Source: Breoghania sp.
Lineage (GTDB): Bacteria; Pseudomonadota; Alphaproteobacteria; Rhizobiales; Stappiaceae
Direction: 5' to 3'
Assembly (NCBI RefSeq): GCF_030066895.1
Contig: NZ_JASJAV010000028.1
Location: 1 to 47,922, forward strand
Length of the DNA: 47,922 nt
Positions within the stretch are counted from its first letter, which is position 1. Every line of letters starts with the position of its first letter. The notes beneath the pieces were generated by a model. The model did no database searches. It was given only the letters and a program-made list of their open reading frames with translations, and was not told the DNA's origin. This document shows, one piece after another, positions 26,906 to 37,146 of the stretch. The translations under genes and the position numbers were made by a program.

Positions 26906-28602
26906 ATGTCACCAGCCAATATGTCGATATCCAAGAAGCTTCTCGTGATCGTCGCATTTATCAGCATTTTTTTAGTCGCAAACAGCGTGATCGGCTTCGT
27001 GTTTTTGAACCAGGTCGGCGGTGCCGTGGTATCGGTTGACGAGACCGCCAATCAGGTCCGGCTCGGGGCCCGCATGAACCAGGATGCGGTGGAGCTGAAC
27101 CGCGCGGAATATCGTCTCGCCGCGGAGGCGCATGTTCTCGACGAAATCCGCGCCGTCGTTGCGGAGAGCGAGGCCTCGTTCCGGGATCGCTACGAGCGGG
27201 CCCTGGACGGTGTGGGCGCGCAACAGCGCAAATTGCTGGACGATGCCAAGGGCGCCTTCGACATCTATGCCGAGAAGGTTGATGAAACCGTGTCCTTGGC
27301 GCAATCTGCAGAGGCGGCGGCAACGGAGGAGATGCGCAACCGACTGGTGGGGCGTGGGGAGGAGAACCGTCCGTTCGCCAGTCAACTGTGCGCGCTACCC
27401 TTGCCGCCTTCGTGAGCTACAACGACACCAAGGGCGAGCAGGCGTCCGGGGCTGCTGCCGAAACCTCCGTGTTCGCCGCGACCGTCGTCGTCGTGCTGGC
27501 GGTAGCCGGTGTGGTCGTCGGTGTCGCCCTGGCGCTCCTCGTCTCGCGCCGGTTTATCGTGGCGCCGGTGACGAGACTGGTGTCCGGGCTCAAACGTCTG
27601 GCTGCCGGGGGATTCGATTTCTCGATCGAGTATGCGGAACGCGAGGACGAGGTCGGCGACATCGCCAAGGCGATGCTGATCTTCAAGGAAAATGCCGCCG
27701 AGCGTCAGAAGATGTTGGCCGAGCAGGAGGCCGACATGCGCGCCAAGGCGGCACGCGCGGAGCGGATCGGGACATTGACCGCGCGGTTTCGCGGCGATGT
27801 CGATGAATCCCTGAGCGTTCTCAGTTCCGCCTCAACCGAACTGGAGGCAACCGCCCAATCTCTGGTGGCGACGGCGGAGGAAACGGCCACGCAGAGTTCC
27901 AGCGTTGCCGCAGCCTCCACGCAGGCTTCCTCGAACGTGGAAACGGTGGCCTCTGCGGCGAAGGGAATAACGGCCTCCATCAAGGAGGTGAGCGCCCAGA
28001 TCCTGAAAACCTCGGAACTCGCAGAAGATGCGCGCACGCAGGTCTCCTCCGCATCCGGGCGGGTGTCCTCCCTGAAGACGGGGGCGGAAACGATCGGCGA
28101 GGTTATCAGCCTGATCAGCACCATCGCCGAACAGACGAACCTCCTGGCGTTGAACGCCACCATCGAGGCCGTCCGCGCCGGGGTGGCGGGCAAGGGCTTT
28201 GCGGTCGTGGCCGCGGAGGTGAAGGAACTCGCCAATCAGACATCGAAGGCGATGGAAGACATCACCACCCAGATCAGCAAGATGCAGGACGACGTCCAGT
28301 CGACGGTTCCGATGATCGTGAAGATCTCCAAGGTCATCGGCAACCTGAGCGAAATCTCCGCAACCGTTGCCTCGGCCGCCGAGGAGCAGGCCAGCACGAC
28401 GGAGGAAATCGCCCGCAATGTCGGCGAAGCCGCCAAGGGCACGGGCGAGGTCTCGCGCAATATCGTCTCGTTGAACGAGGCGGCGGAAACAAACAGCGCC
28501 GCGACCTCTCAAGTTCTCTCCACCGCGCACTCGGTCGCGGAAAAGAACGAACGCCTGAACGCCCAGGTTTCGGACTTCATCCGGGAAATTCAGGCCGCCT
28601 GA
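26906..28602 (+). pseudogene. Methyl-accepting chemotaxis protein, one frameshift
   Basis: Transmembrane chemoreceptor of about 565 residues. TM1 (LLVIVAFISIFLVANSVIGF), a four-helix-bundle type periplasmic domain (about 35-190), TM2 ([20 protein letters not shown]), a HAMP linker ([16 protein letters not shown]), then the coiled-coil signalling domain with the tip [20 protein letters not shown]. One frameshift near 27385-27400 splits the periplasmic domain; the rest is intact. The tip reads [12 protein letters not shown], where EAARAGEAGKGF is near-invariant. There is no C-terminal NWETF-type pentapeptide. No che genes are adjacent, so it is an orphan receptor. Confidence 0.92.
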
Positions 28603-28622
28603 TCAGATGCTTTGCGGGCCTC

Positions 28623-28651
28623 TACTGACTGGCCCCCTTACTGACTGGCCC
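28623..28651. repeat. 16-nt tandem duplication at the 3' end of the S24 gene
   Basis: TACTGACTGGCCC occurs at 28623-28635 and again at 28639-28651. The second copy contains the stop and last codons of the minus-strand gene; the first lies just beyond the stop, so the coding sequence is not disturbed. Confidence 0.8.
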
Positions 28652-29276
28652 ACGTGATCCGCGAGATCCATTCGATCTCTTCGACCGGCACGGTCTGCTT
28701 CGTGCGGTCGGCGCCGATGGGGGTCAGTTCCACCGTGGTTGCGGTGCGTCTGTGCAGCACCCAGGGGGCGATTTCGCCGCCTTGCATGCGCACCACCACT
28801 CGGTCGCCGCGCCGGATCGGGCTCTTGGGCGAAACGATGATCGTGTCGCCGTCGGGGTAATGCGGCAGCAGCGAATTGCCCGAAACCTCCAGCGCAAAGA
28901 CCCCGTTTTCGTCGCAGCTGGGGAAGGGGGCGTCATCACATCGTCCGCTCTCCGGCGGGCCGTCCTCACCGAAGCCCTGAGCATTGACGGGGCTTTGCAG
29001 GAGCGGCTTGGCGATGGTCCCGTCCCCGAAACGGGTCTCGGTCACGGGCGAGGTCACGAGCATGACGAAATCGCCGATTTCTGTGCCGGTGGCTTCCAGC
29101 ACCTTGGAAATGGATTCCGTGGACGGCCAGCGCGGGCGGCCGTCGCCCGCAATCCGCTTGGAACGGTTGAATGTGGTTGGATCCAGACCGGCGCGCCGGG
29201 CGAGCCCCGAAGGCGACATGCCGTTGATCTTCGCTAACGCGTCAATGGTCGCCCAGACCCGATCATGGGAAAGCAT
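28638..29276 (-). CDS. S24-family (LexA/CI-like) transcriptional regulator
   Basis: A 212-residue protein. The N-terminal helix-turn-helix reads MSPSGLARRAGLDPTTFNRS (about 20-40). The C-terminal S24 fold holds ALEVSGNSLLPHYPDGD with the candidate catalytic Ser. The position where the family has its lysine (usually GEVMAKxL) reads GEIAPWVLHRR, so the Lys appears absent and self-cleavage is doubtful unless this is a base error. ATG 29276 (MLSHDRVW) fits relatives better than 29333. A chromosomal relative of phage repressors, common in this order, with no phage genes nearby. Targets unknown. The frame is intact. Confidence 0.85.
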   Translation of the reverse strand: MLSHDRVWATIDALAKINGMSPSGLARRAGLDPTTFNRSKRIAGDGRPRWPSTESISKVLEATGTEIGDFVMLVTSPVTETRFGDGTIAKPLLQSPVNAQGFGEDGPPESGRCDDAPFPSCDENGVFALEVSGNSLLPHYPDGDTIIVSPKSPIRRGDRVVVRMQGGEIAPWVLHRRTATTVELTPIGADRTKQTVPVEEIEWISRITWASQ

Positions 29277-29615
29277 CGATCGGCCTCCGAGTGTTTGAAG
29301 GGTGAATGTGCAGGAATTTATACCTCTATTCAATCCCGTTTCGGTATATATTCCTTATTCGACCCGTATTCCATACCGCATCGGTGTGGCGGGAGCGCGG
29401 CATCGAGCCTGGTGTCCGGCCGATCGTGCGATCGGTCGCGCGAAACATTCCCTAACGTCAACAACGCTTGAACGAACGCATCGGAAGGCGTCGAGCCCAC
29501 CGTGGCCGATTTGCCCGGCGACGGGGCGGTGTCATTTCTGCCGGGCGGAAACTGCGCTAGGAAGGTCGGGAAGCGGCGGATGATTCCCTTCCCGCCCGCA
29601 AGGACGGAGCAGCGC
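29277..29615. other. Intergenic region between the S24 regulator and DUF952
   Basis: About 340 bp that must hold both divergent promoters. The regulator-proximal part is AT-richer (GGTATATATTCC near 29342). A short palindrome, GATCGTGCGATC, is at 29422-29433. No gene supported. Confidence 0.5.
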
Positions 29616-29959
29616 GTGAGCACGATCTACAAATCCTCCCTCGGTGCGATTGGGAGACGGCCGTGACCGCCGGCGTCTTCACGGGCGCGCCGGTCGACGT
29701 GAAGGACGGTTTCATCCATTTCTCCACCGCCGATCAGGCTGCGGAAACGGCGGCCAAGCATTTTGCCGGCCAATCGGATCTGGTTCTGATCACCGTGCCG
29801 GATGCGCCGCTGGGAGATGCGCTCAAATGGGAGGTTTCGCGCGGTGGGGCATTGTTTCCCCACCTCTACGCGCCACTCGACCCCGCCCTTGCCGTCTGGG
29901 CAAAGCCGCTGCCGCTCGGCCCGGACGGGGCACATGTCTTTCCGGAGTTTGAACCATGA
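29616..29959 (+). pseudogene. DUF952 family protein, one frameshift
   Basis: A small cytoplasmic protein of about 114 residues. GTG 29616 begins STIYK; after one extra or missing base near 29632 the frame continues as LPRCDWETAVTAGVFTGAP, then DGFIHFSTADQAAETAAKHF and the conserved ending LFPHLYAPLDPALAVWAKPL. DUF952 proteins are related to a glutathione S-transferase-like or ADP-ribosyl fold of unknown function. The TGA overlaps the pyrD ATG (ATGA), a pairing widely conserved in this order, so co-translation with pyrD is likely. Confidence 0.85.
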
Positions 29960-31056
29960 TCGGGTCTTTCGTCACCCGCTTCGGGCGCGTTGCCATGTTG
30001 CAGCTCGCACCCGAGACCGCGCACCACATCACCATCAAGGCGCTGTCGATCGGGCTGGTCCCCGCCTGCCGGCATCGTGTCGATCCGCGCCTGTCGCAAA
30101 ACCTCTTCGGCCTCGACTTCCCCAATCCAGTGGGGCTGGCGGCTGGTTTCGACAAGAACGGCGAAGTGCCCGACGCGCTTCTGGCACAAGGCTTCGGCTT
30201 CGTGGAGGTGGGCACGGTCACCCCGCGTCCCCAGCCCGGCAACCCTTCGCCGCGCATTTTCCGCCTCGCCGAAGATCACGCCATGATTAACCGCATGGGC
30301 TTCAAAAATGAAGGCCACGCGGAAATGCATCGTCGGCTGGAGCGTCGCCGCGCGCGCGGCGGGCTCGTCGGCATCAATATCGGCGCCAACAAGACGTCGA
30401 CCGACCGCGTTGCCGATTATGTGGCGGGCGTCGAGGCCTTTGCGGATCTGGCCTCCTATTTCACCGTCAACATCTCCTCGCCCAACACGCCGGGTCTGCG
30501 AGATCTGCAGACGCGCGACGCGCTCTCCGGGCTTCTGGAAAAGACGCTGGCCGCCCGCGATGAGGCCACCGAACGGGTTGGCCGCCGGGTGCCGGTTCTC
30601 GTCAAGATCGCGCCCGACGTGGACGAGGCCGGGCTTGAGGGCATCTGCGCGGAAATTGTGGAGCGTAAGGTCGACGGTCTGATTGTCTCCAACACCACGC
30701 TCGCGCGCGAGGGCGTCAGCGATCCGGCGGTGGCGCGCGAGGCGGGCGGCCTGTCGGGACGTCCGCTTCTGCTGAAATCCACCCGCATGCTGGCGAAAAC
30801 CCGGCGCCTTGTCGGTCCCGACCTGCCGCTCATCGGCGTGGGCGGCATCGACAGCGGCGATACCGCCTGGGCGAAGATTGCAGCCGGCGCGGATCTCATC
30901 CAGCTCTACACCGGCTTCATCTACGAGGGTCCGGAGCTGATCGGCCGCATTCTCGATCATCTGGCCGAAAAGCTGACCCAGCAGGGGTTCAACTCTCTCC
31001 GGGAAGCCGTGGGCTGCGAGCTGGATGTCTGGGCGGCGGTGGAGGAGGGCGCCTGA
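29956..31056 (+). CDS. pyrD: Dihydroorotate dehydrogenase (quinone), class 2
   Basis: A 366-residue flavoenzyme oxidising dihydroorotate to orotate with ubiquinone, the fourth step of UMP synthesis, bound to the inner membrane through its N-terminal helices. FMN and substrate regions are clear: NPVGLAAGFDKNGE, FGFVEVGTVTPRPQPGNPSP, catalytic Ser in VNISSPNTPGLRDLQ, LIVSNTTLAREG and IGVGGIDSGD. The N-terminal extension marks class 2. The start ATG overlaps the DUF952 stop. The frame is intact. A short GGCGCC palindrome at the stop (near 31050) may be part of a terminator. Confidence 0.95.
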   Translation: MIGSFVTRFGRVAMLQLAPETAHHITIKALSIGLVPACRHRVDPRLSQNLFGLDFPNPVGLAAGFDKNGEVPDALLAQGFGFVEVGTVTPRPQPGNPSPRIFRLAEDHAMINRMGFKNEGHAEMHRRLERRRARGGLVGINIGANKTSTDRVADYVAGVEAFADLASYFTVNISSPNTPGLRDLQTRDALSGLLEKTLAARDEATERVGRRVPVLVKIAPDVDEAGLEGICAEIVERKVDGLIVSNTTLAREGVSDPAVAREAGGLSGRPLLLKSTRMLAKTRRLVGPDLPLIGVGGIDSGDTAWAKIAAGADLIQLYTGFIYEGPELIGRILDHLAEKLTQQGFNSLREAVGCELDVWAAVEEGA

Positions 31057-31076
31057 GGCGCCTCTTGTCCGTCGGA

Positions 31077-32418
31077 TCAGGCCGTACCGAAGGTTTCCTG
31101 CGCGCGTATGCGGCTGATACACCACAGTGAGAAAAGCCGCGTGCACCCAGGAAGATCTCCAGCGCCAGCCACAGCCCGTGATTGCCGAGCAACGGGAACA
31201 GGATCTCGTAGGCGGTAAGATAGAGCGCGATGGAAATCAGCATCATGTTGCGCATGTCGCGCGACCACGTCGCGCCGACGAAGATGCCGTCCATCTGGAA
31301 GGCCAGAACCCCGAACAACGGGGTCAGCGCCACCCATATCAGGTAGTTCTCGGCCATCTCGCGCACTGGAACGTTGGTGGTCATGAAGTCGATCAGCCAC
31401 GACCCGCCGAGCCAGAAGATGAGTGCGGCCGCTCCCGCGAGCACGACGACCCAGATCAGCGTGAGCTGCACCGCCCGGTCGAAGGCCGGTCTGTAGCGCG
31501 CTCCGAGCGACCGACAAGTTGCTCCGCCGCGCTGGCAAAACCGTCGAGAAAATAGCCGCCGACCATAAAGAACTTCTGCAGGATCGAATTGGCCGCCAGC
31601 GTCATGTCGCCCTGTGCCGCGCCGTGCGAGGTGAAGAAGGCGAAGAACACGAAGAACACGTGAAGGAGCGGATCATGATGTCCTGGTTGAGGCCGAACAT
31701 CCGCGCAATGCGCCCGCGGCTGAAGATCCGCTGCAGGGACGGCATGGTCGTGTTGGCAAAGCTGCGCCAGACGACCATTCTGCCCACCATCGCCGTGACC
31801 ACTTGCGCCAGGAATGTGACGAATGTCACCCCCGCTATGCCCCAGCCGAATCCCATCACGCACAGGATCGAGAGCACGATGTTCACGACGTTCAGAACGG
31901 TCTGGACCAAAAGCCCTGTTCCCGCCCGGCCGAGCCCCAGAAGCCAGCCCAGGATGGCGTAGTTGATGAGCGTGAACGGCGAGCAATAGATCCGCCAGTC
32001 GAAATAGGTCCGGGTCGCCGCCTGCACCTCCGCGCTGCCGCCAAGTAGCGTCACGCCGAGTTCGCGGATCGGCCATTGCAGCACTACCAGCCCGATGCCG
32101 GCGACGGCGGAGACGATCAGCGCGCGCAACAGCACCGCACGAACTTCCTTGCCGACACCCGAACCTACGGCCTGAGCGGTCATGCCGGTCATGCCGGACC
32201 GCAGGAAACCACAGGAAATTGAATGTGGTGAGGATGAGATCGAAAATGATGCTGCCGACCGCGATCCCGCCAACCAGCGAGGCCGAGCCGAGTTGCTCGA
32301 TCACCGCCGTATCCACCACGCCAAGGATCGGTGTCGACAGATAGGCGAGCGTCATCGGGATCGCCAGGGCAAGGAGCGTGCGATTGGTCACGGTGAAGGG
32401 GCGTGTGGCAACGTTCAT
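31077..32418 (-). pseudogene. MATE-family efflux transporter (DinF-like), frame broken
   Basis: A twelve-helix cation-coupled multidrug exporter. The N-terminal part reads TLLALAIPMTLAYLSTPILG and VVDTAVIEQLGSASLVGGIA, typical of the DinF branch. The middle has GMTAQAVGSGV, CSPFTLINYAILGWLLGLGR and FGLNQDIMIRSF. The C-terminal part has DGFASAAEQLVG and LTPLFGVLAFQMDGIFVGAT. Frameshifts fall near 32200, 31675, 31510 and 31125. Reassembled length is about 445 residues, normal. Convergent with pyrD, with 20 bp between ends. Confidence 0.88.
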
Positions 32419-32610
32419 TGAAATTTCCGTTTCAGGGCAAGCTAGCCCCTCGAGGTTGCCGGACCCAGCGTCCTGCGATCATAACCTCTCATTGGGGAAA
32501 AACGAGAACAGAATTCGTATTTCGTGCAATACGCACCGTCAGCGCGCAGGAGAGAGACGGTGTCGAGACCGATTTTCGGGTCGATCTCCCAGTCGATCTT
32601 CGGGCGAGCC

Positions 32611-32890
32611 TCAGGGCTCGCCGCGGCCGATCTTCAAAAGCCGCTCGATCAGCCACAGCGTCACCACGATGACCGCGCCCAGCAGGAAATAGGAGCCAAG
32701 CCGCCGCACCGCATCGAACCCCATGCTCCAGATGCCCATGACGACGTCCTCGATCCAGTAGAGCAGGCCCATCAGATCCAGGTCGATCGCGGACAGGATA
32801 GATTCCCACCACGAAGGAGATAACGACAAGGCGCACGATGACGTGGCCGGGTGAGCCGCCGAAGAATCTGTGGAGCGAATCTGAGCGCAT
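32611..32890 (-). pseudogene. Small membrane protein, DUF6460-like, one frameshift
   Basis: About 92 residues when one frameshift near 32800 is repaired. It starts MRSDSLHRFFGGSPGHVIVR, with the first membrane segment VIVRLVVISFVVGI, then WSMGFDAVRRLGSYF and a second membrane segment LLGAVIVVTLWLIERLL. This two-helix layout and the LGGSP and GFDAV..YFLLGA stretches recall a short Hyphomicrobiales-specific family (DUF6460). Function unknown. It is upstream of and on the same strand as the MATE gene, about 190 bp away. Confidence 0.65.
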
Positions 32891-33362
32891 GATCGGGGTT
32901 TCCGTTCGCGGGTTGAGACGTCTTCGCTGCGTTGTCCGGCCGGAAGGCGGAGCCTCGCGCACGGCTAATGCCACGCGCCTAAGACGAATAATTGGGTTTC
33001 TCCTGCGGTTTACGCAAGACCGCCGACGATCGGAACGGGCACTGGTGTTTTCTCGATGCTCCGGGGTTGTCCGTTTTGCACGGCCTTGCAATTCGCGAAT
33101 TCATTAAAATGCCGTCTATTTCCTTAATTCTCGCTGAACTGTTGGCTTGTCGAGGCAATTGAACGCCTTTGTTGAGGGGCATATATCTAGATCCGACCAG
33201 ATATCCCCAATTTATTATTAGTAATTTTGGAAATCCAGAAAGTAATAATTGATATATTAAATTGAGTGTGTAGGAGGAGATACACGTGTTCGTACAAATA
33301 TAAGTAATATCTGTGATGAAATTTCTGTGTATTACCGTTATGCAGTCGCAGGAGGATTTCTC
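32891..33362. other. Intergenic region with AT-rich island
   Basis: About 470 bp. 33095-33320 is strongly AT-rich (TTTATTATTAGTAATTTTGG, TGATATATTAAATTGAG), unlike the surrounding GC-rich DNA. It precedes a gene with a near-perfect ribosome-binding site and may hold its promoter. No protein-coding signal or RNA gene recognised. Confidence 0.55.
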
Positions 33363-33695
33363 GTGGACGAGCGTGTGGAAGACAGCCCGTTGACCCCGGA
33401 CCCGGCCCGCGCCGGGCTCGACGGTTGGCATACGAAGGCGTCTTCGCGCGTGAAAACCGCGGATTTCCTCGACCGCGGCGAGCCCAAGGATCTGGTCGAT
33501 ATCCTGCACCGCCGGGGCCTGACCATGCTGGCCTTCGTGGTGGTCGCGATGGGGGCTTGTCTTGCGGTTACCCTTGTTTCCGTCTGGATCGGACTTGGAG
33601 CGATCGCCACGGCGGTCGCCTGCTGGCTGGTCGCCAATCTGGCGCTGGTTCTGGTCACCGTCCTGATCGGCCCGCGTCTGCCATCGCGTTACTGA
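33363..33695 (+). CDS. Hypothetical two-helix membrane protein
   Basis: A 110-residue protein I do not recognise. GTG 33363 is chosen because AGGAGG (33350-33355) sits 7 bases upstream, an optimal Shine-Dalgarno; the ATG at 33327 has none. Residues 1-50 are polar (GWHTKASSRVKTADFLDRG), followed by two membrane segments (LTMLAFVVVAMGACLAVTLV and AIATAVACWLVANLALVLVT) and a short tail. No family is evident. It lies downstream of the AT-rich island and is convergent with the fatty-acid operon. Confidence 0.65.
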   Translation: MDERVEDSPLTPDPARAGLDGWHTKASSRVKTADFLDRGEPKDLVDILHRRGLTMLAFVVVAMGACLAVTLVSVWIGLGAIATAVACWLVANLALVLVTVLIGPRLPSRY

Positions 33696-33784
33696 GGCGT
33701 ATGATCGGACTGTGCGGGGATGACGGTCGCCGGGAGGCGACGTCAGTCACGAGCAAAACCTGCCCGTCTCGGATCTCGGCTCAA

Positions 33785-33808
33785 ACCGGCCGGGTCGCCC
33801 CGGCCGGT
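33785..33808 (-). terminator. Intrinsic terminator of the fatty-acid operon
   Basis: A perfect 10-bp GC-rich inverted repeat (ACCGGCCGGG, 4-nt loop, CCCGGCCGGT) lies 19 bp beyond the stop of the last gene on the minus strand. Read on that strand, the stem is followed by TTTGAG. Confidence 0.65.
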
Positions 33809-33826
33809 CGATCACGTTGAAACCGC

Positions 33827-36000
33827 TCAGGCGGCTTCCTTTTCCGCGGCCTGCTCGGGTGCGAAGCGGCCCTAGAAGACCTCGCCGTTCTTGGCCATCT
33901 CGCGCAGCAGCTTGTTGGGCTTGAAGCGGGGGCCCCATTTCTTCGTAAACTTCTTGCAAAGCTCCACGAAGGCCTCCGCGCCCATGCCGTCGATGTAGGA
34001 AAGCGTGCTGCCGGTATAGGGCGCAAAGCCGAAGCCGAGGATGGAGCCGACATCCGCCTCGCGCATGTCGGTCAGCACCTTCTCCTCAAAACAGCGCGCC
34101 GTCTCCAGCGCCTGCATGACCAGAAGCCGCTGCTTCAGTTCTTCCACGTCGAAGGTATCCGCTTCTTGCTGCCTGCCGGATAATCGTAGAAGCCCTTGGC
34201 GTTCTTGCGCCCGAAGCGTTCGCGCTTGATCACCATCTCTTCCAGGATGTTGTCGAGCGGTCCGGCCACGTACTTGTCGCCCATGTCCTTGCGGGTGGTG
34301 GCGACGATCTTCCAGGCGAGATCGAGCGCCACTTCGTCGGCCAGCGACAGCGGCCCGACCGGCATGCCGTTCATGCGGCCGACATTCTCGATCATCGCGG
34401 CCGGAACCCCGTCGTCCAGCATCATCAGGCCTTCGCGGATATAGGTCATCACGACCCGCGAGGTGTAGAAGACGCGGCTATCATTGACCACGATCGGCGT
34501 CTTCTTGATGGCGCGGATGTAGTCGAGCGCCATGGCGAGCGCCTTGTCGCCGGTCTTCTTGCCCATGATCACTTCCACCAGCATCATTTTGTCGACGGGC
34601 GAGAAGAAGTGGATGCCGATGAAGTTCTTTGGCCGTTTGGAGGCTTCCGCCAACGAGGAGATCGGCAGGGTGGAGGTGTTCGACGCATAGACCGCACGCG
34701 GCTTTATCATCGCCTCGGTCGCCTCCGTCACCGTCTTCTTGATGTCGCAATCCTCGAACACCGCTTCGATCACGAGATCGCAGGGCTCAAGATCGGCATA
34801 GTCGGCCGTCGGCGTGATGCGGGCGAGAAGCTTTTCCTTGTCTTCTGCCGTCGCCTTGCCGCGCTTGACCGCCTTCGACATCAGTTCGTCGGAATGGGCC
34901 TTGCCCTTTTCCGCCGCAGCCATGTCGCGATCGAGCAGGATTACGTCGATACCCGCCTTGGCGGTGACATAGGCGATCCCTGCGCCCATGAAGCCCGCAC
35001 CCAGAATGCCGACCGTCTTGATCTTGCTGGGCCGCTGATCGGCCGGGCGACGCGCGCCCTTGTTCAGCTCCTGCATGGAGACGAACAGCGAGCGGATCAT
35101 CGCGGCCGCTTCCGGCGTCTGCAGCACATGGGCGAAGTAGCGGCTTTCCACCGTCAGCGCCTGATCCATCGGCAGTTGCAGACCCTCGTAGACGGATTGC
35201 AGGATGCCGCGCGCGCTGGGATAGTTGTTGGCCGTCTCGCGCCGATAGATGGCGTTGGCGGTAGGCCAGAACTGGAACCCTTGCGCGGAGTAGATCGGGC
35301 CCAAGGGCAGCTTGAAGCCCTTCTTGTCCCACGGCTTGAACGGATCGACGCCCGCCTTGAGCTTCTTCTTCGCCGCCTCGATGAGTTTCTTCTTCGGCGC
35401 GACCTCGTCGACGAGCCCCATGCCGAGCGCTTTCTTGGCGTTGAGCGTGCGGCCCTGCAGCAGGAACTGGAGCCCGGCCTGCGCATCGACCATGCGCATC
35501 ACGCACTGCGTGCCGCCGGCGCCGGGAAAGAGCCCGACCTTCACCTCTGGCAGCGCGATCTTCACCGCATCGGCATCGGAGGCCACGCGGGCATGATAGG
35601 TCAGCGCCAACTTGGTCGCCCCGCCCATGCACACGCCGTTGATGGCAGCCACCCACGGCTTGCCGCATGTCTCGATCGCCCGGTAGAGCAGCGACATGCG
35701 CCGCGACTTCTCGAACAGCTCCTTGACGGCCGCTTCTGGATCCTTGCCCCGCACGGCGTGGAACTGGCGCAGCAGTCCCTCCAGCATGGTCAGATCGGCG
35801 CCGCCGGAGAAGCTCGCCTCCTTGCCGGAGGTGACGACGACGCCCTTGATTGCCTCGTCGGCAACGACCGCGTTGAGCGCCGCTTCCAGTTCGTCCATCA
35901 CCTCCATGTCGAAGACGTTCATCGACTTGCCCGGCATGTCCCAGATGAGCAGAGCGATGCCGTCGACATCCGTCTCAAGCGTGAAGTTTTTGTAGGTCAT
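33827..36000 (-). pseudogene. Bifunctional enoyl-CoA hydratase / 3-hydroxyacyl-CoA dehydrogenase, C-terminus broken
   Basis: FadB/FadJ-type enzyme of about 724 codons, catalysing hydration of enoyl-CoA and NAD-dependent oxidation of the 3-hydroxyacyl-CoA. Crotonase half: GKEASFSGGADLTMLEG, AINGVCMGGATKLALTYHAR and PEVKVGLFPGAGGTQ with the catalytic glutamate. Dehydrogenase half: Rossmann motif GILGAGFMGAGIAY, ASNTSTLPIS and GIHFFSPVDKMMLVEVI with the active His, and GFYDYP. The first 1.8 kb is intact; a frameshift near 34155-34165 and a TAG at 33872-33874 (TAC expected) disturb the last 110 codons. Last gene of the operon, followed by a hairpin terminator. The symbol fadJ or fadB cannot be chosen safely. 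Confidence 0.92.
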
Positions 36001-36019
36001 TGGTTCTGCCTCCCTCGTC

Positions 36020-37110
36020 TCAGACGCGCTCGATGATCGTGGCGGTGCCCATGCCGGCCCCGATGCACAGGGTGATGAGCGCGGTCGAGAGATCGCGCCG
36101 CTCCAGCTCGTCCAGCACCGTGCCCAGGAAGGATCATCGCGCCGGTAGCGGCTCAGCGGATGCCCCATGGCGATCGCGCCGCCGTTGACGTTGACGATCT
36201 CCTCATCGAGATCCAGCGCCTGGCGGTAGCGCAGCACGATGGAGGCGAACGCCTTGATGCGGGCGCGCGGCTTCAGCCCCGCCGCCTTGCCGCCCTTGCG
36301 GTTGCCGATCAGAACGGTGGATGCTCCGTCGACGATGCCCGACGAATTGTCCACATGGTGGATGTGGGTGACGGTCTCGACCTCCGGATGGGCCTGCACG
36401 GCCACCGCATCGAACCCGCCCATGGATCCCATCAGCTCGAACAAGGCGTTGAGCGAGGCGAGCGACTGCATGTCTGTGTCGGGGCGCATGTGCTCGTCAC
36501 GGTCGAGCAGCGTGATGCCGTTGATATCCTTCACCGGAACGACGGAGTTCTTGAAGTAGCCCTTCTCCCAGGCATGGGCCGCCCGCTTCTGGCTTTCACC
36601 GCATAGGCGTCCACGTCGTCGCGCGAAAAGCCGTACTTGGAGGCGATCAGATCGGCGGACACGCCCTGCGGCATGAAACTAGGAGGGCAGCGCCACCTGC
36701 GGATCGACCGCCCAGGCTCCGCCCGACGCGCCGAGCCCGATGCGGCTCATGCTCTCCACGCCGCCGGAGACGACCAGATCGTGCTGGCCGGTCATCGCCT
36801 GGCCGGCGCCCATGTTCACGGCATCGAGGCCGGAGGCGCAGGAGCGGTTGATCTGCATGCCGGGCACGGAATTGTCGTAATCGGCGGTGAAGACGGCGGC
36901 GCGCGCGATGTCGCCGCCCGCCTCGCCGATCGGATCGACGCAGCCCAGGATCACGTCATCGATGAGCTTGGTGTCGAGCTTGTTGCGTTCCTCGATCGCT
37001 TGCAGCGTCGAGGCCGCGAGCCGGACGGTGGGCACCTCGTGCAGCGCACCGTCCTTCTTGCCGCGTCCGCGCGGGGTGTGGACATGATCGTAAATGTAAG
37101 CTTCGGGCAT
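36020..37110 (-). pseudogene. Acetyl-CoA C-acyltransferase (thiolase), broken and internally deleted
   Basis: Thiolase that would release acetyl-CoA in the last beta-oxidation step. The nucleophilic Cys is in NRSCASGLDAVNMGAGQ (about residue 90), and the His is in [15 protein letters not shown] at 36679-36681 replaces a Tyr codon (PS-Y-FMPQGVS). At about 36245 the text runs KAFAS directly into VLRYRQALDLD, skipping about 42 residues including the NEAFA active-site motif; the missing stretch begins and ends with AFAS, so it looks like a deletion between short direct repeats. A frameshift near 36135 precedes the end [11 protein letters not shown]. Length is 363 codons against about 402 expected. 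Confidence 0.9.
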
Positions 37111-37146
37111 GGATCGCTCCCGTTTTATGGATTGGTCTCAAAAGCC

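Noticed and set aside
34135..36534. An apparent fusion of the thiolase C-terminus with the hydratase/dehydrogenase in one open frame
   Set aside because: The join arises because the thiolase frameshift near 36135 happens to enter the next gene's frame. The real thiolase stop (36020) and the next gene's ATG (36000) are both present.
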